Part shown: piece by piece, positions 1 to 8,688 of the stretch
Layout: every line of letters begins with the position of its first letter
Numbering within the stretch: the first letter of the stretch is position 1
Source of the DNA: Verrucomicrobia bacterium LW23
Lineage (GTDB): Bacteria > Verrucomicrobiota > Verrucomicrobiia > Methylacidiphilales > UBA1321
Assembly: GCA_003054695.1 (NCBI GenBank)
Contig: QAZA01000011.1
Location: 124,001-188,000, forward strand
Length of the DNA: 64,000 nucleotides
Direction: 5' to 3'
Notes under the pieces: generated by a model
What the model saw: the letters and a program-made list of their open reading frames with translations, nothing else
The model's database searches: none
Told to the model about the DNA's origin: nothing
Translations under genes and position numbers: made by a program

Positions 1-566
1 TCGGTATCGCCACGCCCAGGGGCTCGCTCAGCGAGCGCATGGCGCCCACAATATCCGCAAACGGCACGGCCGCAACGGGTTGCCCGGCATGGCATGCGCC
101 CTGGCTTACCAGCGCGGCCAGACACCCCACCGCCTCGCCTGTCGGCACGGAGTTGCCGGTAACGCGGTAGCTGGAGTGCGAAAGGAAATCGCCGCTGATG
201 CACCGGCCGGCAAACAGGAGGTTGTCGATATCGGCCGCCACCAGGGCGCGCAGGGGGATGTCGTAGGGCTTGCTCTTAATGGCGTTGTCCTTGTCAAAGG
301 GCTGGTGCGAGTCCTTGCGCGTGGAGTGCACGTCGATGGGGGGGGCGGCGGCTGCGCGGGCTGACGGAGATCCAGGTGGGCGACCTTATCAACGGCACCC
401 TGCACGAGGACGCGGTGTGCAAAGCCACGTTCCCCGCCGGCCCGCCACCGCACACGACGACATCGGCCTCGCGGGCTACGGGGATGCCTCGCGGGGCTTC
501 GGAGAGGAAACGCGCAGGTGAGGGTGACGAGGAGGCGCAAGGAGAGGGCCGGCCGGAGGCAGTCAT
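1..566 (-). pseudogene. FAD-dependent oxidoreductase (FAD_oxidored-like), rearranged remnant running off the left edge
   Basis: Reading the minus strand, an N-terminal stretch from an ATG at 566 reaches a dinucleotide-binding motif EADVVVCGGGPAG near 437 and then collapses. A C-terminal stretch in another frame (about 383 down to 1) reads PIDVHS, then DIDNLLFAGRCISGD and SYRVTGNSVPTGEAVG, which is the conserved C-terminal part of this flavoprotein family. Frame c has TGA and TAA just upstream of it. The roughly 300 residues expected between the two parts are absent. Between them, about 340-436, the plus strand encodes LTEIQVGDLINGTLHEDAV followed by CKATFP, which looks like the family segment that should directly precede PIDVHS but is inverted. 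The end of the gene lies outside the window. An assembly error is the main alternative to true decay. Confidence 0.7.
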
Positions 567-789
567 GCACTGAGGGTAGACCGGGGCGGGGTGCGGCGCA
601 ATGCTATTGCAGGCATTGCGCGGCTTGGGGAGGAGTATACAGAATATATACGGGGGTGATGGGGGTGGGTTCGGGCACAAATCCCAGCGGGAGTTTTTGT
701 TTCCGCTCGCTTACAGGTCTTTATGATATGGACTCCAGGGCAAAAAGTCAATCTTGGCCGCCGAAAGCCACGCCTTACCCACTTTTCCC

Positions 790-2118
790 CTACTTCTTGT
801 CCGGCACGGAGCTCCCCTCCGTTATCCTTGGGCGGCTGCCTTTCTCCACGTATACGCCGGGGTACATGTTGCTGTGGATGTGGCAGTTACGGATGATGCC
901 CTCGCCGTGGTTGCTGACGTTGATGGCGTAGGACTTGATGTGGTGGATGTCGCAGCGGTCCAGCGTGGGGTTGCCGCCGTGGGTGATGGAGACGCCGCCG
1001 AGGGCAAAGTTGGAGATCTCGCACTCCGTAAAGGTGGGGGCGCCGTTGGTGTGCACGTAGATGCCGTGGCTGGCGCCGCGCTGGATTTTGCAGCGGACAA
1101 AGTGGGGCGTGGCCCAGTCGCACACGTCCACGCAGCTGACCTCGAAGTTGCGAATTTCGCAGTCCGTAAAGGTGCCTTTGGCGGCGTCCCACACAATGAG
1201 GCCGCGGGTGGGGCCGCAGGCAATCACGCAGCGCAAAAACTGGGGGTTGGAGCGGGCGCCGTGCACGGCCACGGCGGCGTGGCCGGCGGCGGTGATGACG
1301 CAGTCCTGCATAATGAGGGTGCCCTGGTGCACGTGCACGGCGTAAATGCGTTCGAAGCCGGGGCTGGGTTTGGAGAGGACGCTGAGGTTGCGCACCACGG
1401 CGCGGTCCGTGCAAATGTTGATGCCGTCGGCCGTGTTGCACTCAATGATCACCTCGTGCGGGAGGCCTTCGCCGATAATCTCGACGTCCTTGGTAATGCG
1501 CATGCCCTCGCGGTACGTCCCTTTCTCCAGCAGGATTTTCTGGCCCGGGCGGGAGATGGCGACCGCGTGGTTGATGGTGGGGAAGCGACCCTTGCCGTTG
1601 GGGGCTACGACGAGCACGTTGGGGTCGTCGCGGCGCGCGCGGGCCGGTACCGGGGCGGGCGCGGGTTTGCGGCCGGCGCCGACGGGGTTGACGCCGGGGC
1701 TGAGCACGGACGTGTTTTCATCCAGCAAATGGCGCGGGGCGGCGCCGGCCGCGGCGTAAATTTTGGTGATACGGCCCCAGTCGCGCTTGCCAACCTCCGC
1801 GTGGGAGAAGCGGCGCAGGGCGTAGCCCCAGGTCTCCACGGCCCAGCCGGCGGCGCGCGGCTCCATGCCGTAGTTGCCGGAGAGGCGGTTGACCATGTCG
1901 GCCATCATGCTGTCCAGTTTGCCGCCGTTGGATTCTTCGTGGCGCATCCACGTTTGCGGCACGCCGCTTTGCAGGGCGCACAAAATCACGTGGGTTTCCA
2001 CCCGGTTCTCGGGGCATTTGTCCTTAAGCAGCGCCTCCAGACGACGGCGCTCCAGCAGGGTCTCCTGCGGGTAGACGCGGGCGAGGCCCTCCAGCTCTTG
2101 GCGGACGCTTTCGTTCAT
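790..2118 (-). CDS. Right-handed parallel beta-helix repeat protein with N-terminal helical domain
   Basis: This is a 442-residue protein without a signal peptide, so probably cytoplasmic. Residues 1-120 form a helical domain (LERRRLEALLKDKCPENR, GVPQ, WAVETWGYAL) shared with the larger protein starting at 8689. A Pro/Ala/Arg linker follows near 150-165. From about 170 there is a DUF1565/pectate-lyase-like opening (PNGKGRFPTINHAVAISRPG, then ILLEKGTY). After it come about nine coils of roughly 22-23 residues with the recurring pattern 'F..C.I.......GI.V'. Such helices bind polysaccharides or proteins; no polygalacturonase or lyase catalytic signature is obvious. The gene lies downstream of the PP2C and VWA genes on the same strand with a 233-bp gap. 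A binding or scaffold role is inferred; the substrate is unknown. Confidence 0.8.
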   Translation of the reverse strand: MNESVRQELEGLARVYPQETLLERRRLEALLKDKCPENRVETHVILCALQSGVPQTWMRHEESNGGKLDSMMADMVNRLSGNYGMEPRAAGWAVETWGYALRRFSHAEVGKRDWGRITKIYAAAGAAPRHLLDENTSVLSPGVNPVGAGRKPAPAPVPARARRDDPNVLVVAPNGKGRFPTINHAVAISRPGQKILLEKGTYREGMRITKDVEIIGEGLPHEVIIECNTADGINICTDRAVVRNLSVLSKPSPGFERIYAVHVHQGTLIMQDCVITAAGHAAVAVHGARSNPQFLRCVIACGPTRGLIVWDAAKGTFTDCEIRNFEVSCVDVCDWATPHFVRCKIQRGASHGIYVHTNGAPTFTECEISNFALGGVSITHGGNPTLDRCDIHHIKSYAINVSNHGEGIIRNCHIHSNMYPGVYVEKGSRPRITEGSSVPDKK

Positions 2119-2351
2119 AACGTGTGACTTGCGGGTAACTCTACGTCAGTTGTGCAATGTATGCCTAGCTAAAATAAGACAAATTGTGGAAGGTGTGTGC
2201 ACGTCAATCGAAGTCAGCCGGATCGATCCGCCAAGTGGGCGTGTCAAGGGCCCGCGCCTCGCACGCGTGCCGCGCCGTGTTTGCCATGAGGTGGTGGGGC
2301 GGCGCGGAAACGCGTGCGTTGCGGGTGGGCGGGGCTGTGTGTCCCGAGGGC
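2119..2351. other. Intergenic gap between beta-helix and PP2C genes
   Basis: This 233-bp gap holds no supported gene. It is moderately AT-rich near 2160-2200 and could contain the promoter of the minus-strand beta-helix gene, but no clear -35/-10 pair was recognised. Confidence 0.4.
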
Positions 2352-4319
2352 TCAGGCCGGTGAGGCCGAGCGCGCCGCAATGAGGTCGGCGCGACACAGG
2401 ATGCCCACGCTGATGTCATCGCCGCTGCCTTCGCGCGAGGCGTCGCGCAGCCACGATTCGATATCGCGCGTGATGACATCAAATCCACATTCGCATATTA
2501 TGTTCCAGATATCCGAGCCGACCTGCAAAAATCCTTCGTCGCTTTGAAAGCTGTTGGCGTAACCGTCTGTGGATAAAAGGATTAGCGCGGGAGAAAAATG
2601 TTCAACCGGTAAAACCTTGAGCCGAAATTCACTGTCCGCGTCCGGACAACATAAGGAAGTTGTCTCATTCGCGAACAGTTTTTTATCCTGCGGCAGGGGT
2701 CGCGTCACTTTGCCGTCGTTGTCGACAAGCAAAATGTCGCCATCGCCCAGCTGGCTGATAAAGACCCAGCGTTCCGTAACCACCGTGGCGAGGATGGTGC
2801 TGCCGTAGGCCACAAACCACTCGATCGGGATCTCACCATCCTCGCCCGGCTGCAGCGGAAAGGGAGGGATCTCCGAGGCGGTAACGGCGGGCGCACCCGT
2901 GGGCGGCTTGGGAAGCCGGGTGGTTTTGGGGTGCGCGGGATCGGAGGGAGGGATGAACTCGAGCGCTTCTTCGCCCTGCGGGTTGGAGGGGTCGCCGTCC
3001 GCATCCGCGTTGCCGGCGGGGCCGGGCAGCGAAGGCGTACCGGCAGGATGGTGCGGGGGCGCGGAAGGCTCAGCGGGGCGCGGGGGGAGCTCGGGCAGGA
3101 TGCCAGAGGCGGGGTTGTCAGGATCGGGCCTGGCTTCGCCGGAGGGGAGATCCGCAACGGGCGGCGTGGGAGATATATCGGGAGCGGGGGGCGTTGCGGA
3201 CGCCGCGGCGCTTTCCGCCAGGGCGGTGCCGTTCTCGCCGGCGGCTGTTGTGGCGCGAGCGATGCTGGCCGCGTTGGCCGCCATGGCAGCGTCGGCCGCG
3301 GCCTGCACGGCCTCCGGCGAGAGGCGCAGGGTAGCCTTGTTGTAGGAGTTGGGCGAGTAAGTGCTTGCCGTCGCGGCGTTTACCTTGGCGGGACCTGGCG
3401 CGGGCTGCACAAACATGCGGGGCAGGGGGGGCGCACCCAGGCCACCGCGCAGCTTGTAGCCGGCGCGCTGGGCGGGATCCTGAGGCTGCTGGGGCGGTGC
3501 GTCCTGCCCGGGGCTGCCCGTGGCACGGGCTTCCGGCGTCGCACTTTCCGGCGCGCCAAAATCGGCGGGCAAGGCGTCGCTGAAAAATCCGCCGTCGGAG
3601 GGCGCGAAGGCACTGGGCGATTCGGGCGCGGCGGACTCTCCCGTGCCGGGGCGCGCGCCGCCCTGCACCCCGCCAAAGCCGGGCCCGGCCGGGGGGATGC
3701 CTGTGCTGAGTATGTTCTCAAAGCGCAGCGGCTCGTGGTCTCCGGACATTTTGATGCCGGGCAGCTTTTGCGAGGCGCTTTTGGCCAGGGGCGGCGGCCG
3801 GCGATCGCTGCGGCGCAAGTCGGGGTGGGTGACAACATCCGCCTCCGAGAACGGGTTGGCTTCGATATCGCGCAGCACGGCCTCCTGCCAGCGTTGAAGC
3901 ACGGCGGCGCCCCAGCCGGCGGCGGCCTCCTCAACCTCGGCCAGGCTTTTGGCAAAGATGCCCGCCTGGCTCATTTTCTCCAGCTCGGCCAGAGCGGCCT
4001 CCACGGCCAGGCGCGATCCCGCCTGGCTGCGGAAACTGCGCTGGCTGCCGTGGCCGTCGGCGATGGCGACGCGGATGGGCAGGGGCGGGCCGTTGGGCAC
4101 GCAGGCAATCTCGACAAAATCCTGATTGGGCATCCCCTTGCGCTCGTGGCTGGTGCCGCGGATGCTGCACGAGGTAAACACCCAGGCCGGCCCGCCACGC
4201 GGCGACACTTCCGTCACGCCCGGCGGCAGCGGTTGCGGCGCGGCGGGGGCGGTGTCGGGTCCCGGGGGTCCGGCCGGGGTGGGGCCGGAGGCGGACGGCG
4301 TAGGGGGCTCACCAGACAT
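2352..4319 (-). CDS. PP2C-family Ser/Thr phosphatase split by a large Pro/Ala-rich insertion
   Basis: This 655-residue protein has an N-terminal Pro-rich tail (1-40) and the first part of a PP2C_2-type phosphatase domain: the SIRGTSHERKGMPNQD motif and the metal-site motif ADGHG at about 87-91. An insertion of roughly 345 residues follows (about 150-495), rich in Pro, Ala, Gly and Asp and apparently disordered. The domain then resumes with GSTILATVV, QLGDGDILLV, LLSTDGYANSF and GSGDDISVGIL, which supply the remaining metal-binding Asp residues. It probably dephosphorylates Ser/Thr in the cytoplasm. Its ATG overlaps the end of the upstream VWA gene by 11 bp, implying translational coupling. 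VWA-PP2C pairs occur in TerY-P type modules, which also have a kinase; none is adjacent here. The size of the insert is the odd feature. Confidence 0.85.
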   Translation of the reverse strand: MSGEPPTPSASGPTPAGPPGPDTAPAAPQPLPPGVTEVSPRGGPAWVFTSCSIRGTSHERKGMPNQDFVEIACVPNGPPLPIRVAIADGHGSQRSFRSQAGSRLAVEAALAELEKMSQAGIFAKSLAEVEEAAAGWGAAVLQRWQEAVLRDIEANPFSEADVVTHPDLRRSDRRPPPLAKSASQKLPGIKMSGDHEPLRFENILSTGIPPAGPGFGGVQGGARPGTGESAAPESPSAFAPSDGGFFSDALPADFGAPESATPEARATGSPGQDAPPQQPQDPAQRAGYKLRGGLGAPPLPRMFVQPAPGPAKVNAATASTYSPNSYNKATLRLSPEAVQAAADAAMAANAASIARATTAAGENGTALAESAAASATPPAPDISPTPPVADLPSGEARPDPDNPASGILPELPPRPAEPSAPPHHPAGTPSLPGPAGNADADGDPSNPQGEEALEFIPPSDPAHPKTTRLPKPPTGAPAVTASEIPPFPLQPGEDGEIPIEWFVAYGSTILATVVTERWVFISQLGDGDILLVDNDGKVTRPLPQDKKLFANETTSLCCPDADSEFRLKVLPVEHFSPALILLSTDGYANSFQSDEGFLQVGSDIWNIICECGFDVITRDIESWLRDASREGSGDDISVGILCRADLIAARSASPA

Positions 4320-5043
4320 CGGTTACCGTCACATCCGTGTTATTGCCCACAAAGGGCGGGGGTGCGGGCACTGCGGCGCCCTCGGGTGTCATAATCGCGC
4401 CGCCGTCCTGATCCAGCTGACTGGCGGGGCTGGACGCGCTTTTCAGCACGGCCGTGGAGACCCAGCGAATGTAGCCGACGAGCGCCTCCGGATTGTTGGC
4501 GTGCAGGGGCTTGATGCCCGGCGCGGCGATAAAGCGGGTAAACACGCTCACGGCGTCGTCCAGCATCGCGTCCTCGCCAATGGCAATGGCGATGCGGACC
4601 GCTTTGCGGCCCCAGTCCAGCTTCAGCAACGTATTGAGGCCGGCGGAGAAATCGTCGGTCGGCAGGCCGTCGGAGACGAGGCAGAGCACGGGGGGCAGGG
4701 CCCGGTCGGTCATCGGCGGCACCTGCATTTCTTCCGCCACCAGGCTTAGCGCCTGGCCCAGGTCGGTCAGCCCGCCGGCGGTCAGGTCCGGCCACTTGAA
4801 GTCGTGCACGGGCGTGGGGTGGGCCACGTGCCACGAGGCGCCGTCGGAGAATCGCACGGCGCGCACCAGCACGTTGGCGTTGGGGTTATCCCGCGCCACG
4901 CTTTGCATATGCGGTACGGCCTCGCGTATCGCATTGTTCAACGCCTGGATCTTGCCCTCCACTCCCATGGAGCCTGAGCAATCAGCAATCCAGATAAAAT
5001 GTAGCGGTCGCGAGGTTATGTGGCCACCGGGGCGTCGGCTCAT
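4309..5043 (-). CDS. VWA-domain protein (TerY-like)
   Basis: With the start placed at the ATG at 5043 (MSRRPGGHITSRPLHF), the product is 244 residues, typical for TerY-like VWA proteins. An in-frame extension upstream would run through the long hairpins and is not credible coding. The MIDAS motif DCSGSMG lies near residue 22, followed by AVRFSDGASWH, a Thr-containing loop at GGLTDLG, and LCLVSDGLPTDDF, so the metal-binding site looks intact. The C-terminus is Pro-rich. VWA domains of this class act as metal-dependent protein-binding modules in the cytoplasm. The gene's last codons and TGA overlap the ATG of the PP2C gene by 11 bp, so the two proteins are probably made together and may form a complex. 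A target or stress response cannot be read from the sequence. Confidence 0.82.
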   Translation of the reverse strand: MSRRPGGHITSRPLHFIWIADCSGSMGVEGKIQALNNAIREAVPHMQSVARDNPNANVLVRAVRFSDGASWHVAHPTPVHDFKWPDLTAGGLTDLGQALSLVAEEMQVPPMTDRALPPVLCLVSDGLPTDDFSAGLNTLLKLDWGRKAVRIAIAIGEDAMLDDAVSVFTRFIAAPGIKPLHANNPEALVGYIRWVSTAVLKSASSPASQLDQDGGAIMTPEGAAVPAPPPFVGNNTDVTVTDVW

Positions 5044-5192
5044 ATCAATGCATCTTACGCGCAGACGGATTGCTTTGCCAAGCGGTAAGAATGAATCGAT
5101 GCTTATCTGTTGATGATTATCGCTTAAGTGCTTACAGGGAGTGATTGCACCGCGCCGGGCCGGCGATCGGCGCTGCATTGCAAAACGCGCTT

Positions 5193-5365
5193 TAGAGGCC
5201 GTCGACATTTGGCCTCCTCCCCCTTTATCCCCTGGAAGCATCCCCTTGGCGAAACTTTCCGCCCTTGGCGATGTTATCTGAAGGTCCGTAGATCCAAGGC
5301 AGATAGTATCGCCAAGGACGGAAAGTTTCGCCAAGGGGATGCTGCGGAAATGTCGACAGCCTCTA
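5193..5365. repeat. Long imperfect hairpin A (173 bp)
   Basis: The inner arms 5238-5272 and 5308-5342 are 35 bp each and complementary except for one position. A further outer pair, 5193-5210 with 5348-5365, matches at 17 of 18 positions. The arms contain the motifs TTGGCGAAACTTTCC and CCTTGGCG, resembling the units in the hairpin at 15.8 kb. It lies upstream of the VWA gene and beyond the stop of the CheY gene. It may be a MITE or REP-like element, or a structured 5' leader or terminator; no T-tract follows either arm. Confidence 0.85.
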
Positions 5366-5469
5366 GACCAATTATCGGAATAAACCGGTACATTGGCGGG
5401 ACGCTTTTGAGCGAGGGCGGCCTCAAAATCGCCTCCACCCATTTACCGGTTTATTCCGACAATTGGTCT
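5365..5469. repeat. Long hairpin B (105 bp), abutting hairpin A
   Basis: The arms 5365-5390 and 5444-5469 are 26 bp and match at 25 positions. They start with AGACCAATT and end with AATTGGTCT, enclosing a 53-bp loop. The element begins exactly where hairpin A ends. The terminal inverted repeats and the size fit a miniature inverted-repeat element; no target-site duplication is clear. The sequence AATTGGTCTTA recurs once near 55.67 kb. Confidence 0.85.
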
Positions 5470-5496
5470 TAGGCATTCCGCGGGCAACGCCCCGAG

Positions 5497-5877
5497 CTAA
5501 CTCTTCTGAACCAGGGGCAGGATGGCCTTGACGCGGTCGACGACGGTGTCGGCTTTGTAGGCTTTGGTCATGTAGTCGCGGGCGCCCAGTTCGGTAATCA
5601 GGGCAATCTCTTCGGGGCTGCTGTTGGCGGTTAGCATCATGACAGGGATGTCCTTGACGGCGCTTTCGGTCGCTTTCAGGCGGCGCAGCGTCTCAATGCC
5701 GTCCATCACGGGCATGGTCACGTCCAGCAGAATAAAGTCGGGCAGAGACTCGGCGGCAAGCGTCAGGGCATCGGCGCCATTGGGCGCTTCGAGGATTTCG
5801 CAATCGTACGCACGCAACGCCTTGGCGATGATGGCGCGGGTCGTCTTACTGTCGTCTACAAGCAGGATTTTCGGCAT
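5497..5877 (-). CDS. Single-domain response regulator (CheY-like)
   Basis: The start is set at the ATG at 5877 (MPKILLVDDS), giving 126 residues, the usual size of a stand-alone receiver; the in-frame extension upstream is not receiver-like. The acidic pair D8/D9, the phospho-acceptor Asp in LLDVTMPVMDG (D52), the Thr/Ser of MMLTANS and the Lys of YMTKAYK are all present, so it should be phosphorylatable. It has no output domain and would act through protein contacts, as CheY does. The CheX-like gene lies 80 bp upstream on the same strand, so the pair may be co-transcribed. No histidine kinase is encoded in the window, so its partner is elsewhere. Confidence 0.9.
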   Translation of the reverse strand: MPKILLVDDSKTTRAIIAKALRAYDCEILEAPNGADALTLAAESLPDFILLDVTMPVMDGIETLRRLKATESAVKDIPVMMLTANSSPEEIALITELGARDYMTKAYKADTVVDRVKAILPLVQKS

Positions 5878-5957
5878 GGGCGGGCGTGCGTGCTGGGGGG
5901 AAAGGCTGGAATGATGGACCCGAGCGGTGCGGCCGCAGCAGGTTTCGCCCTGTTGTA

Positions 5958-6446
5958 TTACGTGGAAGTCGAACGAATGTAAAGCTCGACGAGAAGGGGG
6001 TTGTTTCCTGCCGAAAGAAAGAAGCAATAACGCTCCGCTCCGCTCACCGACTCAATCTCCACGCGCGTGCCCCGCGTTATACTGGGGATCGAGAGGCTGC
6101 AGGGAAAGCCCGGGCGTGAGAACCGCGTCTTCAGATCGCCCGCAATGATGTTGGTGAGCTCGCCAATGGCGTCGTTGATGTCCTCAAACTCCTCTACATC
6201 AGCTACTTCCATGCCCAGCATGGTGGCGGTTATCTCCTGCGCAAAGGGCGGGCTAAAGTGCAGGCACAGCAGCCCCTGCAGTTGTCCGGCAAAGCCAACG
6301 GTGCCCACCAGGCGCTCCGGCCCGATAAAGCTGCCGGTCTCCCCTTTGTCGCGCTCGCGGATGGGCAGCGACACCATGGTGTCAAAGGCTTCCGTCACGG
6401 CGGAGATTACGGAGTCCTTAATACTGATACCAGCGACATGAGCCAT
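5958..6446 (-). CDS. CheX-like chemotaxis phosphatase
   Basis: This protein of about 162 residues matches the CheX/CheC-type fold. The stretch AIGELTNIIAGDLKTRF carries the E-x-x-N phosphatase signature of CheX, and a glycine-rich strand (FAGQLQGLLCLHFS) precedes it. Such proteins speed hydrolysis of the Asp-phosphate on CheY-like receivers in the cytoplasm. The ATG at 6446 was chosen; a GTG at 6464 is possible but its Shine-Dalgarno-like GGAG is too close. Being next to a CheY-like gene suggests that protein is its substrate. No flagellar or MCP gene is nearby, so the pair may regulate something other than swimming. Confidence 0.75.
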   Translation of the reverse strand: MAHVAGISIKDSVISAVTEAFDTMVSLPIRERDKGETGSFIGPERLVGTVGFAGQLQGLLCLHFSPPFAQEITATMLGMEVADVEEFEDINDAIGELTNIIAGDLKTRFSRPGFPCSLSIPSITRGTRVEIESVSGAERYCFFLSAGNNPLLVELYIRSTST

Positions 6447-6464
6447 AAAGGTATTTGTCGGCAC

Positions 6465-6945
6465 TCTCCGTGCGAAAGCAAGCGAATTCTTTTGTGTAAT
6501 TGAAATATGATCACATGGACTTGCTTTACCAGCGTTGCCAACTTGTCATACACATCCCCGCTGCGAGGGGGGGGGGACGCCGATTGCGAAGGATTTTTTC
6601 CCAACGCCAGGCTTTGCCGCCGGCGGCTAAACCCAGGTAAGCCATGTACTTATCTATGGGGCCATTGTGCCGAAGGAAAAGGGGCAAGACTTGACATGCA
6701 AAATCTTTTCGCGCAACCGTCTAATCCCTCGCGCGAGGGGGTGGCCCTCCGCCCCTTGCGTGGGTCACATTCGCACGTTGCAGTTGCGCGCGCTTCATGT
6801 CATGCTTTGTTTGACCTGACGCGGCGGCGACGCGACCTGCGCTGCCCGGCTGCCGCCGCAGTCTGTGGCTATAACCCTGCTTAAATCCGCCCCCGGCTTC
6901 GCTCTCCGCTACGCTACCTCCCTTCTCCTTTTTTGAGGCGTCTCC
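6465..6945. other. Gene-free stretch upstream of the site-2 protease gene
   Basis: This 481-bp stretch separates the divergent CheX-like and RseP-like genes and should hold both promoters. A TTGACA hexamer occurs at about 6693 but no convincing -10 follows at 16-18 bp. No repeat or RNA gene was recognised. Confidence 0.4.
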
Positions 6946-8481
6946 ATGCTTTTGTTCGATATTCTTTACGTTGTTTTCTTACTGGCCCTGGTGGTGCTGA
7001 TGTTCAACATCATGATCCTGGTGCACGAGCTGGGGCATTACTGGGCGGCGTTGTGGCGGGGGCTGGTGGTGGAGCGCTTTGGCATCTGGTTTGGAAAGCC
7101 CATCCTGCGCACGCACATTAATGGGGTGGAGTTCGTCATCGGCTGCATCCCGGCCGGCGGCTACGTGCAGCTGCCGCAGATGGCGCCGATGGAAGCCATT
7201 GAAGGCAAGAGTGATATGACGCGCGAGGAGCTGCCGCCCGTCAAGCCGCTGGACAAGATTATTGTCGCCTTTGCAGGCCCGCTCTTCAGCTTTTTGCTGG
7301 CCGTGGTATTTGCCCTTATCGTGTGGGTCGTCGGCCGGCCGGTGCCGGAGGCGGACTCCACGACGGTGATTGGCTTTGTGCCCAAATACTCGCCCTCCGC
7401 CGTGGCGCAGCCCGCGCCGGCAAACAAGGATGTCGCCCCCGGCCTGCGCCCCGGCGACAAGATCCTGAGCATTGACGGCAAGCCCGTGGAGAAGTGGAGC
7501 GGCATCGGCAAGTCCGTGCACTGGCAGGTCGTCAGCAGCCAGAACGACACGATCCGCATCGAAGTGCAGCGCCCGGGCGTGGAAAAGCCCCTGGCTTTTG
7601 ACGTAGTGCCTTTTCGCGAGCCCAAAGCGTTTTACCAGCGGCGCTCGCTGCGCCAAATCATTGTGGGCGCGCAATATACAGTGGTGGTGGCGGAGCCGAT
7701 TCCCGGCAGCCCGGCCGCCGCAGTGCTCAAGTCCGGCGATCGCATCCTGGAGATCAACGGCGTGCCCGTGCATAACCAGCAGCAGGTTGCCAAATTCCTG
7801 CAGGATCAGCACAAAGGCTACTGGGGGCTGGACGCCTTTACACCCGTGCATGACGTCATGGACCGGGTGATTCCGAATCCCGAGCGCGCGGTGGTGCTTA
7901 CGGTCGATCGCCCCGATCCCGCCACGCTGCATACGGAAAGCCCTCGCTACGAGCGCCTTACACTGCCTGCGATTATCCCCGTCGCCCCCAAAAAGCCGGG
8001 TGGCATGAACGTGCTGCTGGGTTACAGCGAGCTTACGGAGTTCCGGCTGCGCCACGACACGCCGTGGGATCAGATCGGCAACAGCGTCTATGCCATGTAC
8101 AGCACCTTTGCGGCGCTTCTCTCTCCGCGGGGCGATATCGGCCTGCAGCACCTGAGCGGCCCGGCGGGTATCATTAACACATACTATATCTTGCTCTCCG
8201 GCGAGTACGGCTGGCGCATGGTGTTATGGTTCAGTGTCCTGATTAACGTCAACCTGGCCATCATGAATCTGCTCCCCTTTCCCGTACTGGACGGCGGCCA
8301 CATTACCCTGGCGTTACTGGAGGCGGCGCGGGCCCCCATATCGATCCAGGTGCTGGAGGTGGTGCAGCTGGGCTGCGTCATGTTGATCATGGGCTTTATG
8401 ATGTATGTTACGTTTTTTGACGTGCAGGACTTTGGCTCCGGCGGCGGCAAGCGACGAAAACCGCCAGAGATTCAATTTTAA
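6946..8481 (+). CDS. rseP: RIP site-2 metalloprotease, RseP family
   Basis: This 511-residue membrane protease carries the zinc motif HELGH at residues 27-31 inside the first transmembrane segment and the second-half motif NLLPFPVLDGGH near 441-452, which supplies the third zinc ligand. Further transmembrane helices are seen at about 100-125, 420-445 and 470-495. Two PDZ-like domains lie between, marked by GLRPGDKILSIDGKPV (about 165) and VLKSGDRILEING (about 260). The family cleaves anti-sigma factors or signal peptides within the membrane. The length is slightly above the 430-450 of E. coli RseP. It starts at an ATG; no dxr, bamA or uppS partner gene lies next to it, unlike in many genomes. 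The next gene on the same strand is a beta-helix protein 207 bp away. Confidence 0.93.
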   Translation: MLLFDILYVVFLLALVVLMFNIMILVHELGHYWAALWRGLVVERFGIWFGKPILRTHINGVEFVIGCIPAGGYVQLPQMAPMEAIEGKSDMTREELPPVKPLDKIIVAFAGPLFSFLLAVVFALIVWVVGRPVPEADSTTVIGFVPKYSPSAVAQPAPANKDVAPGLRPGDKILSIDGKPVEKWSGIGKSVHWQVVSSQNDTIRIEVQRPGVEKPLAFDVVPFREPKAFYQRRSLRQIIVGAQYTVVVAEPIPGSPAAAVLKSGDRILEINGVPVHNQQQVAKFLQDQHKGYWGLDAFTPVHDVMDRVIPNPERAVVLTVDRPDPATLHTESPRYERLTLPAIIPVAPKKPGGMNVLLGYSELTEFRLRHDTPWDQIGNSVYAMYSTFAALLSPRGDIGLQHLSGPAGIINTYYILLSGEYGWRMVLWFSVLINVNLAIMNLLPFPVLDGGHITLALLEAARAPISIQVLEVVQLGCVMLIMGFMMYVTFFDVQDFGSGGGKRRKPPEIQF

Positions 8482-8688
8482 TCATCGCGGTTTACGCGAC
8501 TTGCCTCTCCAGGGCGAGTCGTGTAACGTGCTGATGTTACGGAGCTTGGGTCGGCTTTCCGCAGCGCCGGCTGCCGTTCGGCCCTCCTAATTTATTGCTA
8601 AACTGCTCTTTTCCTTTTCCAATTCCACCCTTTACGGCATAGTGGCTGCTCTGAGCCCCTCACCACTGCACAGGACCCTCTTTCTGGA

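Noticed and set aside
754-2127. Open frame of 457 codons on the plus strand over the first beta-helix gene
   Set aside because: It has extreme Ala/Val/Gly/His composition and mirrors the minus-strand gene, whose product has clear repeats.
6693-6720. Sigma70 promoter for the site-2 protease gene
   Set aside because: TTGACA is present but no acceptable -10 occurs at 16-18 bp, so it was not listed as a promoter.
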